A stretch of DNA of 64,000 nt from Chryseobacterium elymi (GCF_003385495.1 NZ_QNUH01000009.1:124001-188000); one strand, 5' to 3'; positions 17,829 through 25,970 are shown, counted from the first letter of the stretch. Numbers and translations are program-made. The notes: generated by a model not told the origin, from the sequence alone.

Positions 17829-18500
17829 TTAATATAAAGGCTCTCCATTTAAGTCCGTAGTGAGCACTTCACTCATATAATCAAAGAAAGGGCGCATGGC
17901 CAATAAGGTGAGAACCGCTTCTTTCTGAAAGCTGCCCGATAAAACTTCCTTGTCCGTAAATTTTCGCATCACGACCAATTGTTTTTTCCTGATTAAATCT
18001 ATAGCTGGGTGGTTTTTATCAAAACCTCTCGGAGCTGTTTTTACAGCATCGCCTTTAATTTCTCCAAAGTATTGTATAAAAGTTTCATCAGAAGTGATCT
18101 TTTCAATTTCTATGGTACTGTTTTCAAATTCTTTACGGATGAGGAGCAGGTCTTTAGCCTCAGGTCCCCAAAATCCGCCGCCCACGAAACTGTTATTGGG
18201 TTCCAGATGAATATAATATCCTCCTCTCAGCATGGGCTTTGAACGGGAATAGCCAATTCCGAAATTGGTTTTGTACGGAGTGGGGTCCTTGGAAAAGCGG
18301 ACGTCCCGATAAATTCTGAAAATATGGATTCTCTTTAAATTATCGTATCCCTGAAGTTCGGTATAAATCTGATTGAAAAAAACTTTGTTTGCTTTTACCA
18401 CTGAATCATATTCCGCTTTGTGCTGAGTAAACCATTCACGGTTATTGTTTTTTTCTAAGTGTTTTAGGAATTCAAAGGTTTTTTTCATAGTGTCTTTCAT
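17829..18500 (-). CDS. DUF2461 domain-containing protein
   Basis: A 223-aa soluble protein following the DUF2461 (TIGR02453) pattern: FEFLKHLEKNNNREWFTQHKAEYD, HIFRIYRDVRFSKDPTPYKTNFGIGYSRS, GGYYIHLEPNNSFVGGGFWGPE and RGFDKNHPAIDLIRKKQLVV. Function is unknown. The ATG at 18488 (MKKTFEFL) may be the true start. Either way it overlaps the 3' end of the upstream gene, suggesting translational coupling. Confidence 0.9.
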   Translation of the reverse strand: MKDTMKKTFEFLKHLEKNNNREWFTQHKAEYDSVVKANKVFFNQIYTELQGYDNLKRIHIFRIYRDVRFSKDPTPYKTNFGIGYSRSKPMLRGGYYIHLEPNNSFVGGGFWGPEAKDLLLIRKEFENSTIEIEKITSDETFIQYFGEIKGDAVKTAPRGFDKNHPAIDLIRKKQLVVMRKFTDKEVLSGSFQKEAVLTLLAMRPFFDYMSEVLTTDLNGEPLY

Positions 18501-18996
18501 ACAGTTTTGTTTTTTCCAGTCCGTGATTATTGATTCTAATAGTTGGAGAATTTAATTGCCAATCTGGGAGATGATTATACATTTCATTGGTTAGCTTTTC
18601 GATTCCGGGTGTATGCTTATTGAATTCATAACTCGTATTGTCGGTAATTATTTCAAGACCTGTTTCTTTTTTATGATTTGAAATTGGAATACTAAATGAA
18701 TATACTGAAATAATGTCATCCCACTTTATAAGTTCTAACAAGTTATTTTGCCTATGGTAGAATCCTTCACTTGTACATTGGAAATCTCCATCATATTTTT
18801 CTAATTGATCGGTTTCTTTTTCAACGGAATCATAATTTTCTTGATCACTTGGGAAATATATTTTTGCTCCTGAAAAACAGATAGCAACAAAACAGGTGAA
18901 AATAATAAGATAAGATATTCCTTCGCTGTCAAAAACAGGATAGTTAAGAAAAATCAATACTAAAATGATACAGCTTATTATAATTATTTTTTTCAA
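18472..18996 (-). CDS. Membrane-anchored hypothetical protein
   Basis: A 174-aa protein with two N-terminal hydrophobic segments (IIIISCIILVLIFLNYPV and YLIIFTCFVAICFSGAKIYF), then a soluble domain with ENLLELIKWDDIISVYSFSI-like strands. The layout resembles YcxB- or PH-like membrane proteins that carry one beta domain after two helices, but I do not claim the family. It overlaps the DUF2461 gene. Confidence 0.65.
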   Translation of the reverse strand: MKKIIIISCIILVLIFLNYPVFDSEGISYLIIFTCFVAICFSGAKIYFPSDQENYDSVEKETDQLEKYDGDFQCTSEGFYHRQNNLLELIKWDDIISVYSFSIPISNHKKETGLEIITDNTSYEFNKHTPGIEKLTNEMYNHLPDWQLNSPTIRINNHGLEKTKLYERHYEKNL

Positions 18997-19019
18997 ATGC
19001 GGTTCAATTATTATAATTG

Positions 19020-19610
19020 TTAATTAGCCTTCTCAATAATAAAACCATGTGACCGCAGATATTCATCAAGCTCAACATCAAAAGGAATTACAAAATTATT
19101 ATCCAGATCAAACATGCCACTTTCGCCGTCCGAAGATTCTAAAAATCCCAGCATCCTGGACTGTGTTTGTTCTTTGGCATTTCTCCAGCAGTTCATTAAG
19201 AAGTCAGTTTCCAGACCGAACTGGTTTTCCCAGTAATGAGCATAATCCAAATGATTATTTTGATCAAGGTAAGAAGAATAATCAATATTATTTTCATTCA
19301 GCACCTTTTTGCATAATTCCTGAACATCAATAGGGGAGTAGTCTTCCAATGAATGCTCTTTCAAATGGAGTTCTGCGATCTGAACGGTTTTGTCAGGAGA
19401 ATAATATTCGTAATTAGGCAATACAATTAAAGAACTTAAAGGACTTGAAGCATTATAATACAAGCTGATCACCTCAATTCTTTTATCATCTTCCCTGAAT
19501 GTATATTTGGAATTGAAAACATCAACCAGGAATTGGGTGACTGCTTTTTCCCTGGGAAGCAGAAAAGTGTTTTTAAAGGCTTCATCAATTTTTTGTTCTA
19601 TTTTCTTCAT
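19020..19610 (-). CDS. Hypothetical protein (196 aa)
   Basis: A soluble, acidic protein with no signal peptide or membrane segment. Notable pieces are LLPREKAVTQFLVDVFNSKYTFREDDKRIEVISLYYN near the start and FGLETDFLMNCWRNAKEQT later. No domain recognised. It lies 23 bp upstream of the membrane-anchored gene and may share its transcript. Confidence 0.65.
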   Translation of the reverse strand: MKKIEQKIDEAFKNTFLLPREKAVTQFLVDVFNSKYTFREDDKRIEVISLYYNASSPLSSLIVLPNYEYYSPDKTVQIAELHLKEHSLEDYSPIDVQELCKKVLNENNIDYSSYLDQNNHLDYAHYWENQFGLETDFLMNCWRNAKEQTQSRMLGFLESSDGESGMFDLDNNFVIPFDVELDEYLRSHGFIIEKAN

Positions 19611-19644
19611 GTCTTGTTCACTTTTTGTGGTTGTAAAAATAAAG

Positions 19645-19671
19645 AAACCGTTCTGGAAAATAGAACGGTTT
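19645..19671 (-). terminator. Terminator after the 174-aa gene
   Basis: AAACCGTTCT pairs with AGAACGGTTT around a 7-nt loop. On the minus strand it is followed by CTTTATTTTTAC, as expected for a rho-independent terminator. Its arms resemble those of the groEL terminator, which may be coincidence. Confidence 0.8.
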
Positions 19672-19724
19672 TAAATATATTGTAAGGGTTTGTGCGGATA
19701 CTTTATTTGCAGAGCTGGTTATCT

Positions 19725-20249
19725 TTACTTTTTCCCTTTCCTTTCAAGAATAATATGCGCTGCATCCAGCATTTTGGTGAGGTGAATGTACGGGCTTATC
19801 ATATTCCTTTCCGGCAGATTGTCATAGATTCCCAGTGAGAAATAGACCATTCCGGAAATAAAATAATCAAATTCCTTGATGCTGTATTCTTTGAAGGCTT
19901 TTTTAAAGACCAACAGAGGATTTTGGTATTCCTTCTCAGAAAGCAAGCCAAGAACCGACGGGGAAACATCTTCCAACTGAATAGTTGCGGTTCTTTTCTT
20001 TTCCTGTAGCGCTATGAGGTAGCCTGCACGGATGAATGACCGCATAGCCTGCTGAAAATGAAGGATAACGGACGGATGTTCTTTTATCCAGCTATTTCTT
20101 TTTACCGCATAACTTATAATGTCGTTTAGCAACTCTTTGGATGCTGTCAGGTCATTGAGCTTAAAATAATTTTCCATCAGGTGTAAGCCGCAATGTTTCT
20201 TACGGCCTTTGCCAAGCCGGGACTGAAGGTCTGTTCTGGTTTTTTTCAT
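19725..20249 (-). CDS. Hypothetical protein (174 aa)
   Basis: A basic, mostly helical soluble protein; it begins KKTRTDLQSRLGKGRKKHCGLHLMENYFKLNDL and contains FKKAFKEYSIKEFDYFISGMVYFSLG. I do not recognise a family. It is the last ordinary leftward gene before the accessory region and has its own terminator. Confidence 0.6.
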   Translation of the reverse strand: MKKTRTDLQSRLGKGRKKHCGLHLMENYFKLNDLTASKELLNDIISYAVKRNSWIKEHPSVILHFQQAMRSFIRAGYLIALQEKKRTATIQLEDVSPSVLGLLSEKEYQNPLLVFKKAFKEYSIKEFDYFISGMVYFSLGIYDNLPERNMISPYIHLTKMLDAAHIILERKGKK

Positions 20250-20464
20250 GAGTTTGTATTTTTTTACTGTACGATTTTACTGGCCGTAAAGGAGGAAGCC
20301 AGCCTGAACTTCCTACCCATACAGCCTAATGAATATGATTGAATTTGTGTTTTTATAAAAGCCCTAAAGCCGCAATGGATTGTACATCCCATTGTAACAG
20401 ATCATGATACTGTATGTTGTAAAGCAGACTTAGAAAAAAGATGATTGTAGAAAAGCAGAACTGC

Positions 20465-20672
20465 ATAAAATAAAACGGCATGGAACTCTACAATATCCGT
20501 CATAGAGGTACTGGTATACCGTGCAACAGATAAGAGAGCCCACGCCTAGGTCGTGAGCTTCATACTTATCATCTTGTTGCTTTAAAAATTACCAGTTTTC
20601 TATGACAAGACTCTAAGCAATAGCTTCTATATTTCGTTGAAGTATCGCAAAGCTACATTTATTGTAGCTTAT
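20465..20672 (-). ncRNA. Candidate rod-shaped small RNA (6S-like fold)
   Basis: The stretch contains nested complementary arms typical of a long rod: GTCATAG(AGGT)ACTGGTA at 20499 pairs with TACCAGT(TTTC)TATGAC ending at 20606; GCAACA and GATAAG pair with CTTATC and TGTTGC inside; AGCCCACG pairs with CGTGAGCT at the tip. A minus-strand -7 box TATATTTG (20684-20677) would start a transcript near 20671. No ORF spans it. The general shape, a rod with an internal bubble, recalls 6S RNA, but I have no sequence match and strand is inferred from the promoter. Confidence 0.4.
20651..20669. promoter_or_regulatory. Inverted repeat with CTACA/TGTAG half-sites
   Basis: AGCTACA and TGTAGCT face each other across 5 bp. 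The half-sites recur in the palindrome at 20697-20722, so both may be operators of the adjacent XRE regulator. This copy would lie at the start of the candidate minus-strand RNA. Confidence 0.5.
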
Positions 20673-20676
20673 TGTA

Positions 20677-20684
20677 CAAATATA
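20677..20684 (-). promoter_or_regulatory. Minus-strand -7 box (TATATTTG)
   Basis: An exact match to TAnnTTTG on the minus strand, placed between the two TGTAG-type inverted repeats. It would drive the candidate small RNA leftward. No clean -33 box was seen. Confidence 0.45.
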
Positions 20685-20696
20685 ATATAATTTTTG

Positions 20697-20722
20697 AATT
20701 GTAGGTTAATTAAACTACAATT
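20697..20722. promoter_or_regulatory. Operator-like palindrome upstream of the XRE gene
   Basis: AATTGTAG and CTACAATT arms surround the symmetric centre TTAATTAA with one mismatched pair. It lies 33 bp upstream of the XRE gene start and shares its TTGTAG half-site with the repeat at 20651, as expected for autoregulation. Binding is inferred. Confidence 0.55.
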
Positions 20723-20754
20723 TTTTATTATAAACTTTCCAAATTGCTCTGATA

Positions 20755-21000
20755 ATGGTAATTGCAATGGATAAAATTGAGTTTCGAATAGCTTTTGGTA
20801 AAAGAGTTGAAAAATTTAGAAAGAAGATGGGATTAAGCTATCGGGAGTTAGCTCAAAAATGTGATGTAGACCATAGTAATATCAGCAAAATTGAAAAAGG
20901 AGAAGTTGATTTAAGGATTTCAACAATACAGGAACTGGCTAAAGGGTTAGAGGTTCATCCTCAAGAATTATTTGATTTTAGAATAGATGAGAAATCCTAG
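20755..21000 (+). CDS. XRE-family transcriptional regulator (81 aa)
   Basis: A single helix-turn-helix domain protein: FGKRVEKFRKKMGLSYRELAQKCDVDHSNISKIEKGEVDLRISTIQELAKGLEVHPQELF. Size and architecture resemble phage repressors or restriction-modification controller proteins. The ATG at 20767 (MDKIEFR) is an alternative start. It is divergent from the candidate RNA and convergent with the HEPN-like gene, with two putative operators upstream. Confidence 0.9.
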   Translation: MVIAMDKIEFRIAFGKRVEKFRKKMGLSYRELAQKCDVDHSNISKIEKGEVDLRISTIQELAKGLEVHPQELFDFRIDEKS

Positions 21001-21104
21001 TGAGAGTTAGATAACCTATTATTAGGTATAAAATAACGAAAAAAATAGCAGCTTTTAAATTCAAACGTTTACCTCGCATTTTGTCAATACAATGTTATCT
21101 GCAG

Positions 21105-21722
21105 TTACAATTTTCTTCCTTCTTTCATATAGTCAACTATGTAGTAAATTATTTTTGTGGATAAATTTGTAAATTCTGTTGAATATTCTTGTAGTTGCAT
21201 TCCAAAGTTATAAATTTCCTCAACGTCGATATTTTCTATTTTATCAGTTAATATCAATGCGTTTTTAGATTTGTGAGCAATTGTATTGTTCCTAATATCA
21301 CGCAGTTGTTTTTCATTTTCTTTTCTGAAATTAGAAAATTTTTTGTTTATTGCTTTGAATTCTGAAGCGAATTCAGACATTTTATTCTCTGTTAATTCTT
21401 TTAAACAATCTCTTCCAATCAAAGTATTTATATTTTCTAAATAATCAATTATCACTGTTGCTAAAACTCTTGCATAAAGTTTTTTTTCACTATTCCTTTC
21501 AGAGAGCCTTATTCTTTCTAACATTATAGTCAAATCAATATTTACGACATCAGAAAATATGCATAAATTCAAAAAATTATCGTGTTTATGATATTTGTAA
21601 CCATTAAAATCTCTCAAAATTTTTGACATTTGCTCTATACTTTCTTGTGAAGAAATTAGATTGTCATTTATAGCTTTTTTGACTTTTTTTCTAGCCTTAT
21701 TTAATCGAAATTTTTCAAACAT
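21105..21722 (-). CDS. HEPN-like hypothetical protein
   Basis: A 205-aa, lysine-rich, all-helical protein with very AT-rich codons. Near its middle is RDIRNNTIAHKSK, which gives R144-x5-H150, the Rx4-6H signature of HEPN-domain ribonucleases, in a helical context. The match is a motif, not a family assignment; related helical proteins use the same motif without catalysis. It lies just downstream of the P-loop ATPase on the same strand, after a hairpin and 186 bp. A defence or toxin role is inference. Confidence 0.6.
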   Translation of the reverse strand: MFEKFRLNKARKKVKKAINDNLISSQESIEQMSKILRDFNGYKYHKHDNFLNLCIFSDVVNIDLTIMLERIRLSERNSEKKLYARVLATVIIDYLENINTLIGRDCLKELTENKMSEFASEFKAINKKFSNFRKENEKQLRDIRNNTIAHKSKNALILTDKIENIDVEEIYNFGMQLQEYSTEFTNLSTKIIYYIVDYMKEGRKL

Positions 21723-21871
21723 TTGATTTTACGAGAATTTGGGAGTTATTGAAGATAACGTTTTGCCGCTTTACATTCGGGCGAGTTTTCGGAATCCCGC
21801 TAGCGCACGAATCCTTTCGTATGGTTTAAGTATTATAAATTAAACATTCTAATAATATCTAAAAGCCAAAG

Positions 21872-21892
21872 CCACACGGTACAATCGTGCGG
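21872..21892 (-). terminator. Terminator after the P-loop ATPase gene
   Basis: On the minus strand CCGCACG and CGTGTGG pair (one G-T pair) around a 7-nt loop, followed by CTTTGGCTTTT. It is 17 bp past the ATPase stop and would limit cotranscription with the HEPN-like gene. Confidence 0.6.
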
Positions 21893-21908
21893 TAGTGAGG
21901 TGATTATA

Positions 21909-23600
21909 TTAATCTTCTACTTTTTCAAAGCAATTATTACATATTTTTTGTTTTATATATGCCAAATGATTAATATCAATAGTTTTTGAACATTTTGAGC
22001 ATTTAATTCCTTGTCCTGTTTCCAAGTTAAATTTTTCAAAAAAATCGTCTTCTATAGACAGTGAGCGAGTTTCTCTAATATCTTCTATTGTATTAAGATT
22101 TGATACTAACTCTGAAAAATCTGTGCTCAAAGTTGTTTTATTGATATCTAAACTAGTATAACTACCATAATCAATTGAATAAACATCATATGTTTTATTT
22201 GGGATATGTCTGTGCGAAATTCCTTTTTGCCTCAAGTGTAAAACTCTAAGATCAACCAACTTTTTAATGAATTTATTATCAGAATGTTTTTGAGGCAAAA
22301 GAAAGTGTGTTTTCTTTTTTGTTAATATTACTAGATTAACTAATTCTTCAAATAAATGTCGAGTTGTTTTATCTTTATCTATTTCTTCTTTTTTATCCGA
22401 TGTATACCATTCTGTTGTAGAGTTTCTGATGTTTTTTAGTATAATTCGTTGTGTGACATTATTTCTATTATTATAAGATAAAATAAACAAATTAATAAAA
22501 TCACGAGGTATACCTGCAGATGCTATTAATATTTCAGCTAGAGCCTGATTTGCAAAGAAATAATTTATAAATCTAATTTCATCAACATTGTTAAATAAAG
22601 TATTGTCAATTTCTTTTAAATGGTTTATTAGAAGTTCATTATAAAAATTTTTTGTTCCCACTTTATCTATTTCATAAATATATCTATTGTCAAGTGTAAT
22701 AGGGAAAATATCCCCACCTTCCTCTAACCCGATCTTTAAATCATTATGGATTGTCTCTCTAAACTTTGATCGATATGGTATAGCTGCAACTTTAAAAGTA
22801 TAATTTGAGCTTATAAATACTCTTTTAATTAGCTCAGAGAGATATGGTTGTAAATCTAATGGAATTTCTGACCATTCATCCAATAAGAATACAATTTTTG
22901 TATCATTAAGTTCAAGAGATAAATCTTCTAATAATTTTGATATTTCATTAAAGGATAAATATTGTACGTTCGTTTCAATAAAATTATTTTTCTGCTCTTG
23001 TTTTCCATCAACTGTGAATTCTGGACTCGTATTTAATTTAAGACTTCCTGAAATATTTTTTATTTCTTCTTTATTAAATTCTACAGAGCCTAATCTTTTA
23101 AACTCTCTACCATTAAATTCAACATTTAGCCTACCTAGAATATTTTTAAGTTTTTCAATTCTAGAATTTTCGAATGAATTAAAACCTCCATATTCACTTA
23201 TATCATATATATACTTTAAATTATTTATAAGTATGTCAATTAAATCATTGATTATTGCTTGAAATATTAATACAGATGACTCAACATTTATACTACTAGA
23301 ACTCGTAAATAAAGGTAAATATGTTCTTAAATCTAGATAAATTGGAAATCTTTTAGATGCATTAGGATTATTACTTTCAAAAATTAAACGCTGAAATGCG
23401 TATAATAGATGTGTTTTACCTGTACCTCTACGACCATAAATTATTTGATTATTATGATTGTTTAGTCTATCTATAATGGATTTATCTGCATAGATATTTA
23501 ACAAGTTTTCTACTGTGCTTCTTTCAGTACGAATATTATTTGCAAGTTTATTAATTGCATTTTTAACTTGTTGTGAATTTATAAAGTCTATTTCACTCAT
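21909..23600 (-). CDS. P-loop ATPase with C-terminal zinc ribbon
   Basis: A 563-aa protein of the ORC-like AAA/STAND-type ATPase style. Walker A GRRGTGKT is at residues 56-63, Walker B IVFLLDEW near 240, and a likely arginine finger/helical lid follows (AGIPRDFINLFILSY). The C-terminus has two CxxC pairs (C534/C537 and C554/C557), a four-cysteine zinc ribbon. No signal peptide or membrane segment. Such stand-alone ATPases often belong to antiphage or mobile modules. Codons are much more AT-rich than the neighbours, which suggests transfer. The partner and function are unknown. Confidence 0.82.
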   Translation of the reverse strand: MSEIDFINSQQVKNAINKLANNIRTERSTVENLLNIYADKSIIDRLNNHNNQIIYGRRGTGKTHLLYAFQRLIFESNNPNASKRFPIYLDLRTYLPLFTSSSSINVESSVLIFQAIINDLIDILINNLKYIYDISEYGGFNSFENSRIEKLKNILGRLNVEFNGREFKRLGSVEFNKEEIKNISGSLKLNTSPEFTVDGKQEQKNNFIETNVQYLSFNEISKLLEDLSLELNDTKIVFLLDEWSEIPLDLQPYLSELIKRVFISSNYTFKVAAIPYRSKFRETIHNDLKIGLEEGGDIFPITLDNRYIYEIDKVGTKNFYNELLINHLKEIDNTLFNNVDEIRFINYFFANQALAEILIASAGIPRDFINLFILSYNNRNNVTQRIILKNIRNSTTEWYTSDKKEEIDKDKTTRHLFEELVNLVILTKKKTHFLLPQKHSDNKFIKKLVDLRVLHLRQKGISHRHIPNKTYDVYSIDYGSYTSLDINKTTLSTDFSELVSNLNTIEDIRETRSLSIEDDFFEKFNLETGQGIKCSKCSKTIDINHLAYIKQKICNNCFEKVED

Positions 23601-23746
23601 TTTTAATTTATGTACTATTCTAAAAGCTAAACTTATATATTCATATATTTCTCAGCTTCTCATTAGTTTTTGATAAGTTATGTAATATTTTTTTGCTAAA
23701 AAAAGATATTATTACAATATTTTATTATGGAAAACCATAAAACAAA

Positions 23747-23860
23747 AAACCTCTATAATAGAACGTTTAGTATATGAAATTGTCTCAACGACACATCATT
23801 CTTGGCATTCCACTCCCATTGGCATAGCTGGTTTAGCTCTTTTCACTTTAGTGATCTGCT
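23747..23860 (-). pseudogene. Degenerate groEL 3'-end fragment F
   Basis: The most decayed copy. Minus-strand matches to the groEL tail include the PAMPM-coding stretch (CATTGGCATAGCTGG on the plus strand) and GCATTCCAC, with small deletions that remove the stop codon region. The terminator stem is also damaged (AACCTCTATAATAGAACGTTT). It lies between the hydrolase stop and the P-loop ATPase start. Confidence 0.75.
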
Positions 23861-23881
23861 TTAATCATGCAAACACATGCT

Positions 23882-24778
23882 CTATTTTGAAGATTTATAT
23901 TTTTTATTCAATGCTTTCTGTAGTATCCATTGTACAGCAGTATCAACAGGGGCTATATCATTGCTGGAAGAAGTATTGTGCCCCAGTTTAGAAAAAGAAA
24001 TATATTCGAAAGGTTTTCCTTGTGCTTTAAGGGTGTTCAATTGTTCTATACACAACTTTACCGGAATCTGTATGTCTTTTTCACCAAAAAGCCAAAGCCC
24101 GGGAATTGAAAGGGTACTCAGATAGGTTTTTGGGTCAGTCGCTGCAAATTGGTACCTGTCCGGATCATTTTTGGTATGTTCAATGGCATCTGCTTCTGTA
24201 TGATTTTCCCAAAAACTATTGTTTCCATTGGTATAAAACTGAAATCGAAGTTGTTCCAGAGTGGTAATGGTAGGCCCGCTAAATAAAACCATAAATTCAA
24301 TTTGTGGATTTTTGCTTGCAGCCATCGGGATGATCCATCCTGCCTGGCTAAATCCGACTAATCCAATAGGTGTTTTTTTATCTTTCAAATAAGTTCGAAA
24401 TGTTTTTACTGCTGCATTGGCATCGTGAGCCAATAAAGTAAGATTAGCAGTGTCAATATTATTGGTGCCAACAGATGGCCCTACATATACACCACCAGAT
24501 TCTCCAACTCCACGTTTGTCGTAGGTGAATACAGCAATGCCTTCTTTGGCAAGACGTTTTGCGAATTCCATTTCTCTTTTTACCGGATCAGATCCGTGAA
24601 CAATGACCACTGCGGCAAACGGTTTTTTAGGTTGTAAAACTGAACCTGCGAGAGTGATGCCCTGGCTTTCAAACTTTACATCCTGAATGGTAAAGTCGGC
24701 CGATTGTGAAAATACCATTTGTGGTAAAGCTATTAATAATAGCGAAATATATACGTTAGAAAAAAAGTTGATTTTCAT
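23882..24778 (-). CDS. Secreted alpha/beta hydrolase (dienelactone hydrolase/BAAT-like)
   Basis: A 298-aa protein with a signal peptide (KINFFSNVYISLLLIALPQMVFSQ). Core motifs are VVIVHGSDPVKRE, YDKRGVGESGG, the nucleophile elbow GFSQAGWIIP, and a C-terminal FSKLGHNTSS with the catalytic His. The ATG at 24778 is preferred over 24799, because the -7 box at 24797-24804 places transcription start between them. It is one cargo gene of the groEL 3'-end array, lying between fragments E and F. Confidence 0.85.
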   Translation of the reverse strand: MKINFFSNVYISLLLIALPQMVFSQSADFTIQDVKFESQGITLAGSVLQPKKPFAAVVIVHGSDPVKREMEFAKRLAKEGIAVFTYDKRGVGESGGVYVGPSVGTNNIDTANLTLLAHDANAAVKTFRTYLKDKKTPIGLVGFSQAGWIIPMAASKNPQIEFMVLFSGPTITTLEQLRFQFYTNGNNSFWENHTEADAIEHTKNDPDRYQFAATDPKTYLSTLSIPGLWLFGEKDIQIPVKLCIEQLNTLKAQGKPFEYISFSKLGHNTSSSNDIAPVDTAVQWILQKALNKKYKSSK

Positions 24779-24796
24779 GGGGTTACAGTTACTCAT

Positions 24797-24804
24797 CAAA
24801 TATA
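24797..24804 (-). promoter_or_regulatory. -7 box of the cargo hydrolase
   Basis: TATATTTG on the minus strand, directly after the terminator of groEL fragment E and about 19 bp upstream of the ATG at 24778. It shows this cargo gene has its own promoter. Confidence 0.6.
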
Positions 24805-24810
24805 ATAAAA

Positions 24811-24987
24811 AACCGCCCTATACAATAGAGCGGTTAGTATATTAATTTGCCTCGGTCGCTGACCGTTACATCACTCCCGGCATTCCACCTCCCATTGGCA
24901 TAGCTGGTTCGTCTTTTTTCACTTCAGTGATTACACATTCAGTTGTAAGAAGCATTCCAGAAACAAAAGCTGCATTTTCAAGGGCAA
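24811..24987 (-). pseudogene. groEL 3'-end fragment E with terminator
   Basis: Minus-strand translation gives [20 protein letters not shown] and [19 protein letters not shown], then stop at 24868-24866. This is the groEL tail in frame with S to F and the penultimate M to V changes. Homology begins at the GGGCAA junction (24987) and runs through the stop and a hairpin terminator at 24811-24835 (AACCGC...GCGGTT). No start codon or N-terminal part remains. Confidence 0.92.
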
Positions 24988-25034
24988 TTTTTTAAACCTC
25001 ACATTTTGCAAATATAATTTTATCTGTAATGGTT

Positions 25035-25619
25035 TTATTCCTTGAATTTGGAATTACCGAAAGCATTAAGTAATTCTTTAAGTTCGGGAGTTTCTTTGAC
25101 ATAGAAAACTGTGAAATTTGCATTATAACCGTTTATTGTTGAACTATAAATAATAAAATTTTGTGAAATATTATTTTCCAAATTCATTTTTATAGAGGTT
25201 TTGTAGAATTTTATTCCATCTATTTTTTCCTCGGAAATCTGTTTTATGAATTTTGCTTCGGATCTTGTTTTTTTTAGTGATTCAATTAGTTGTTCATTAT
25301 TTTTATTTACAGTTTCAATTTGAATAATCTTATCTGTAGATTTATTTTTTTCATAAGACACCATAAAGAAAGTATAGTTTTTACCTTGAAATTTAACTTC
25401 TACCGGTTTTTCAGTTTTCTCTTTCTTTTTATCAATTTCGATTTTATTTTTTGCTTCAACAATTTGAACTTCCTTTTTAATTTGTTCCATATTGCTAAAA
25501 TCATTTGGTAAATTTATACTCCAACCAAGCTTTTCAATTTCAAACAATTTTGTTGATTGAGCATTATAATGATAGGTTGTGAAAATTGATAGTATAAATG
25601 CTAAAATATTGAATTTCAT
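25035..25619 (-). CDS. Secreted hypothetical protein, groEL-array cargo
   Basis: A 194-aa protein with signal peptide MKFNILAFILSIFTTYHYNA and a charged mature part (LFEIEKLGWSINLPNDFSNMEQIKK, FYKTSIKMNL). The pattern of a periplasmic or extracellular beta-rich protein is likely; no family recognised. The ATG at 25619 is preferred to 25658, which lies inside the -7 box. It ends 48 bp before fragment E and is very AT-rich. Confidence 0.7.
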   Translation of the reverse strand: MKFNILAFILSIFTTYHYNAQSTKLFEIEKLGWSINLPNDFSNMEQIKKEVQIVEAKNKIEIDKKKEKTEKPVEVKFQGKNYTFFMVSYEKNKSTDKIIQIETVNKNNEQLIESLKKTRSEAKFIKQISEEKIDGIKFYKTSIKMNLENNISQNFIIYSSTINGYNANFTVFYVKETPELKELLNAFGNSKFKE

Positions 25620-25655
25620 TTGTTTGTATTTTTTTATAACATTACAGATAACATT

Positions 25656-25663
25656 CAAATTTA
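25656..25663 (-). promoter_or_regulatory. -7 box of the 194-aa cargo gene
   Basis: TAAATTTG on the minus strand, 37 bp upstream of the ATG at 25619, matching TAnnTTTG. It excludes the further upstream ATG as the start. Confidence 0.55.
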
Positions 25664-25784
25664 AGCATTACAATAATACACTTATATACAATTGTGCTAA
25701 TGTTGTTTTTATTATGACTATCTATTTGTTAATCATTAAATTAAATTTACTATTTCCTTACAGACAAACATAATTTAAATAAAA

Positions 25785-25955
25785 AACCGCTCCACAAAAG
25801 TAGAACGGTAGTATACTAATTTGCCTCGGTCGCTGACCATTACATCATTCCTGGCATTCCACCTCCCATTAGCATAGCAGGTTCGTCTTTTTTCACTTCA
25901 GTGATCACACATTCTGTTGTAAGAAGCATTCCTGAAACAGAAGTTGCATTTTCAA
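25785..25955 (-). pseudogene. groEL 3'-end fragment D with terminator
   Basis: Covers the last 38 or so codons of groEL up to the TTTTCAA junction, stop at 25842-25840, and a terminator at 25785-25809. The tail still reads [24 protein letters not shown], with a P-to-L change from CATTAGCAT. It is preceded by the palindrome at 25971 and fragment C. Confidence 0.9.
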
Positions 25956-25970
25956 ATATATTTCAGTATA

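Noticed and set aside
20465..20672. SRP (4.5S) RNA or tmRNA
   Set aside because: The conserved GGAA-tetraloop core of SRP RNA is absent, and there is no tRNA-like end or tag-coding frame of tmRNA.
21009..21830. Integron attC sites around the HEPN-like gene
   Set aside because: AGATAAC and GTTATCT do not fit the RYYYAAC/GTTRRRY core, and no integrase is visible.
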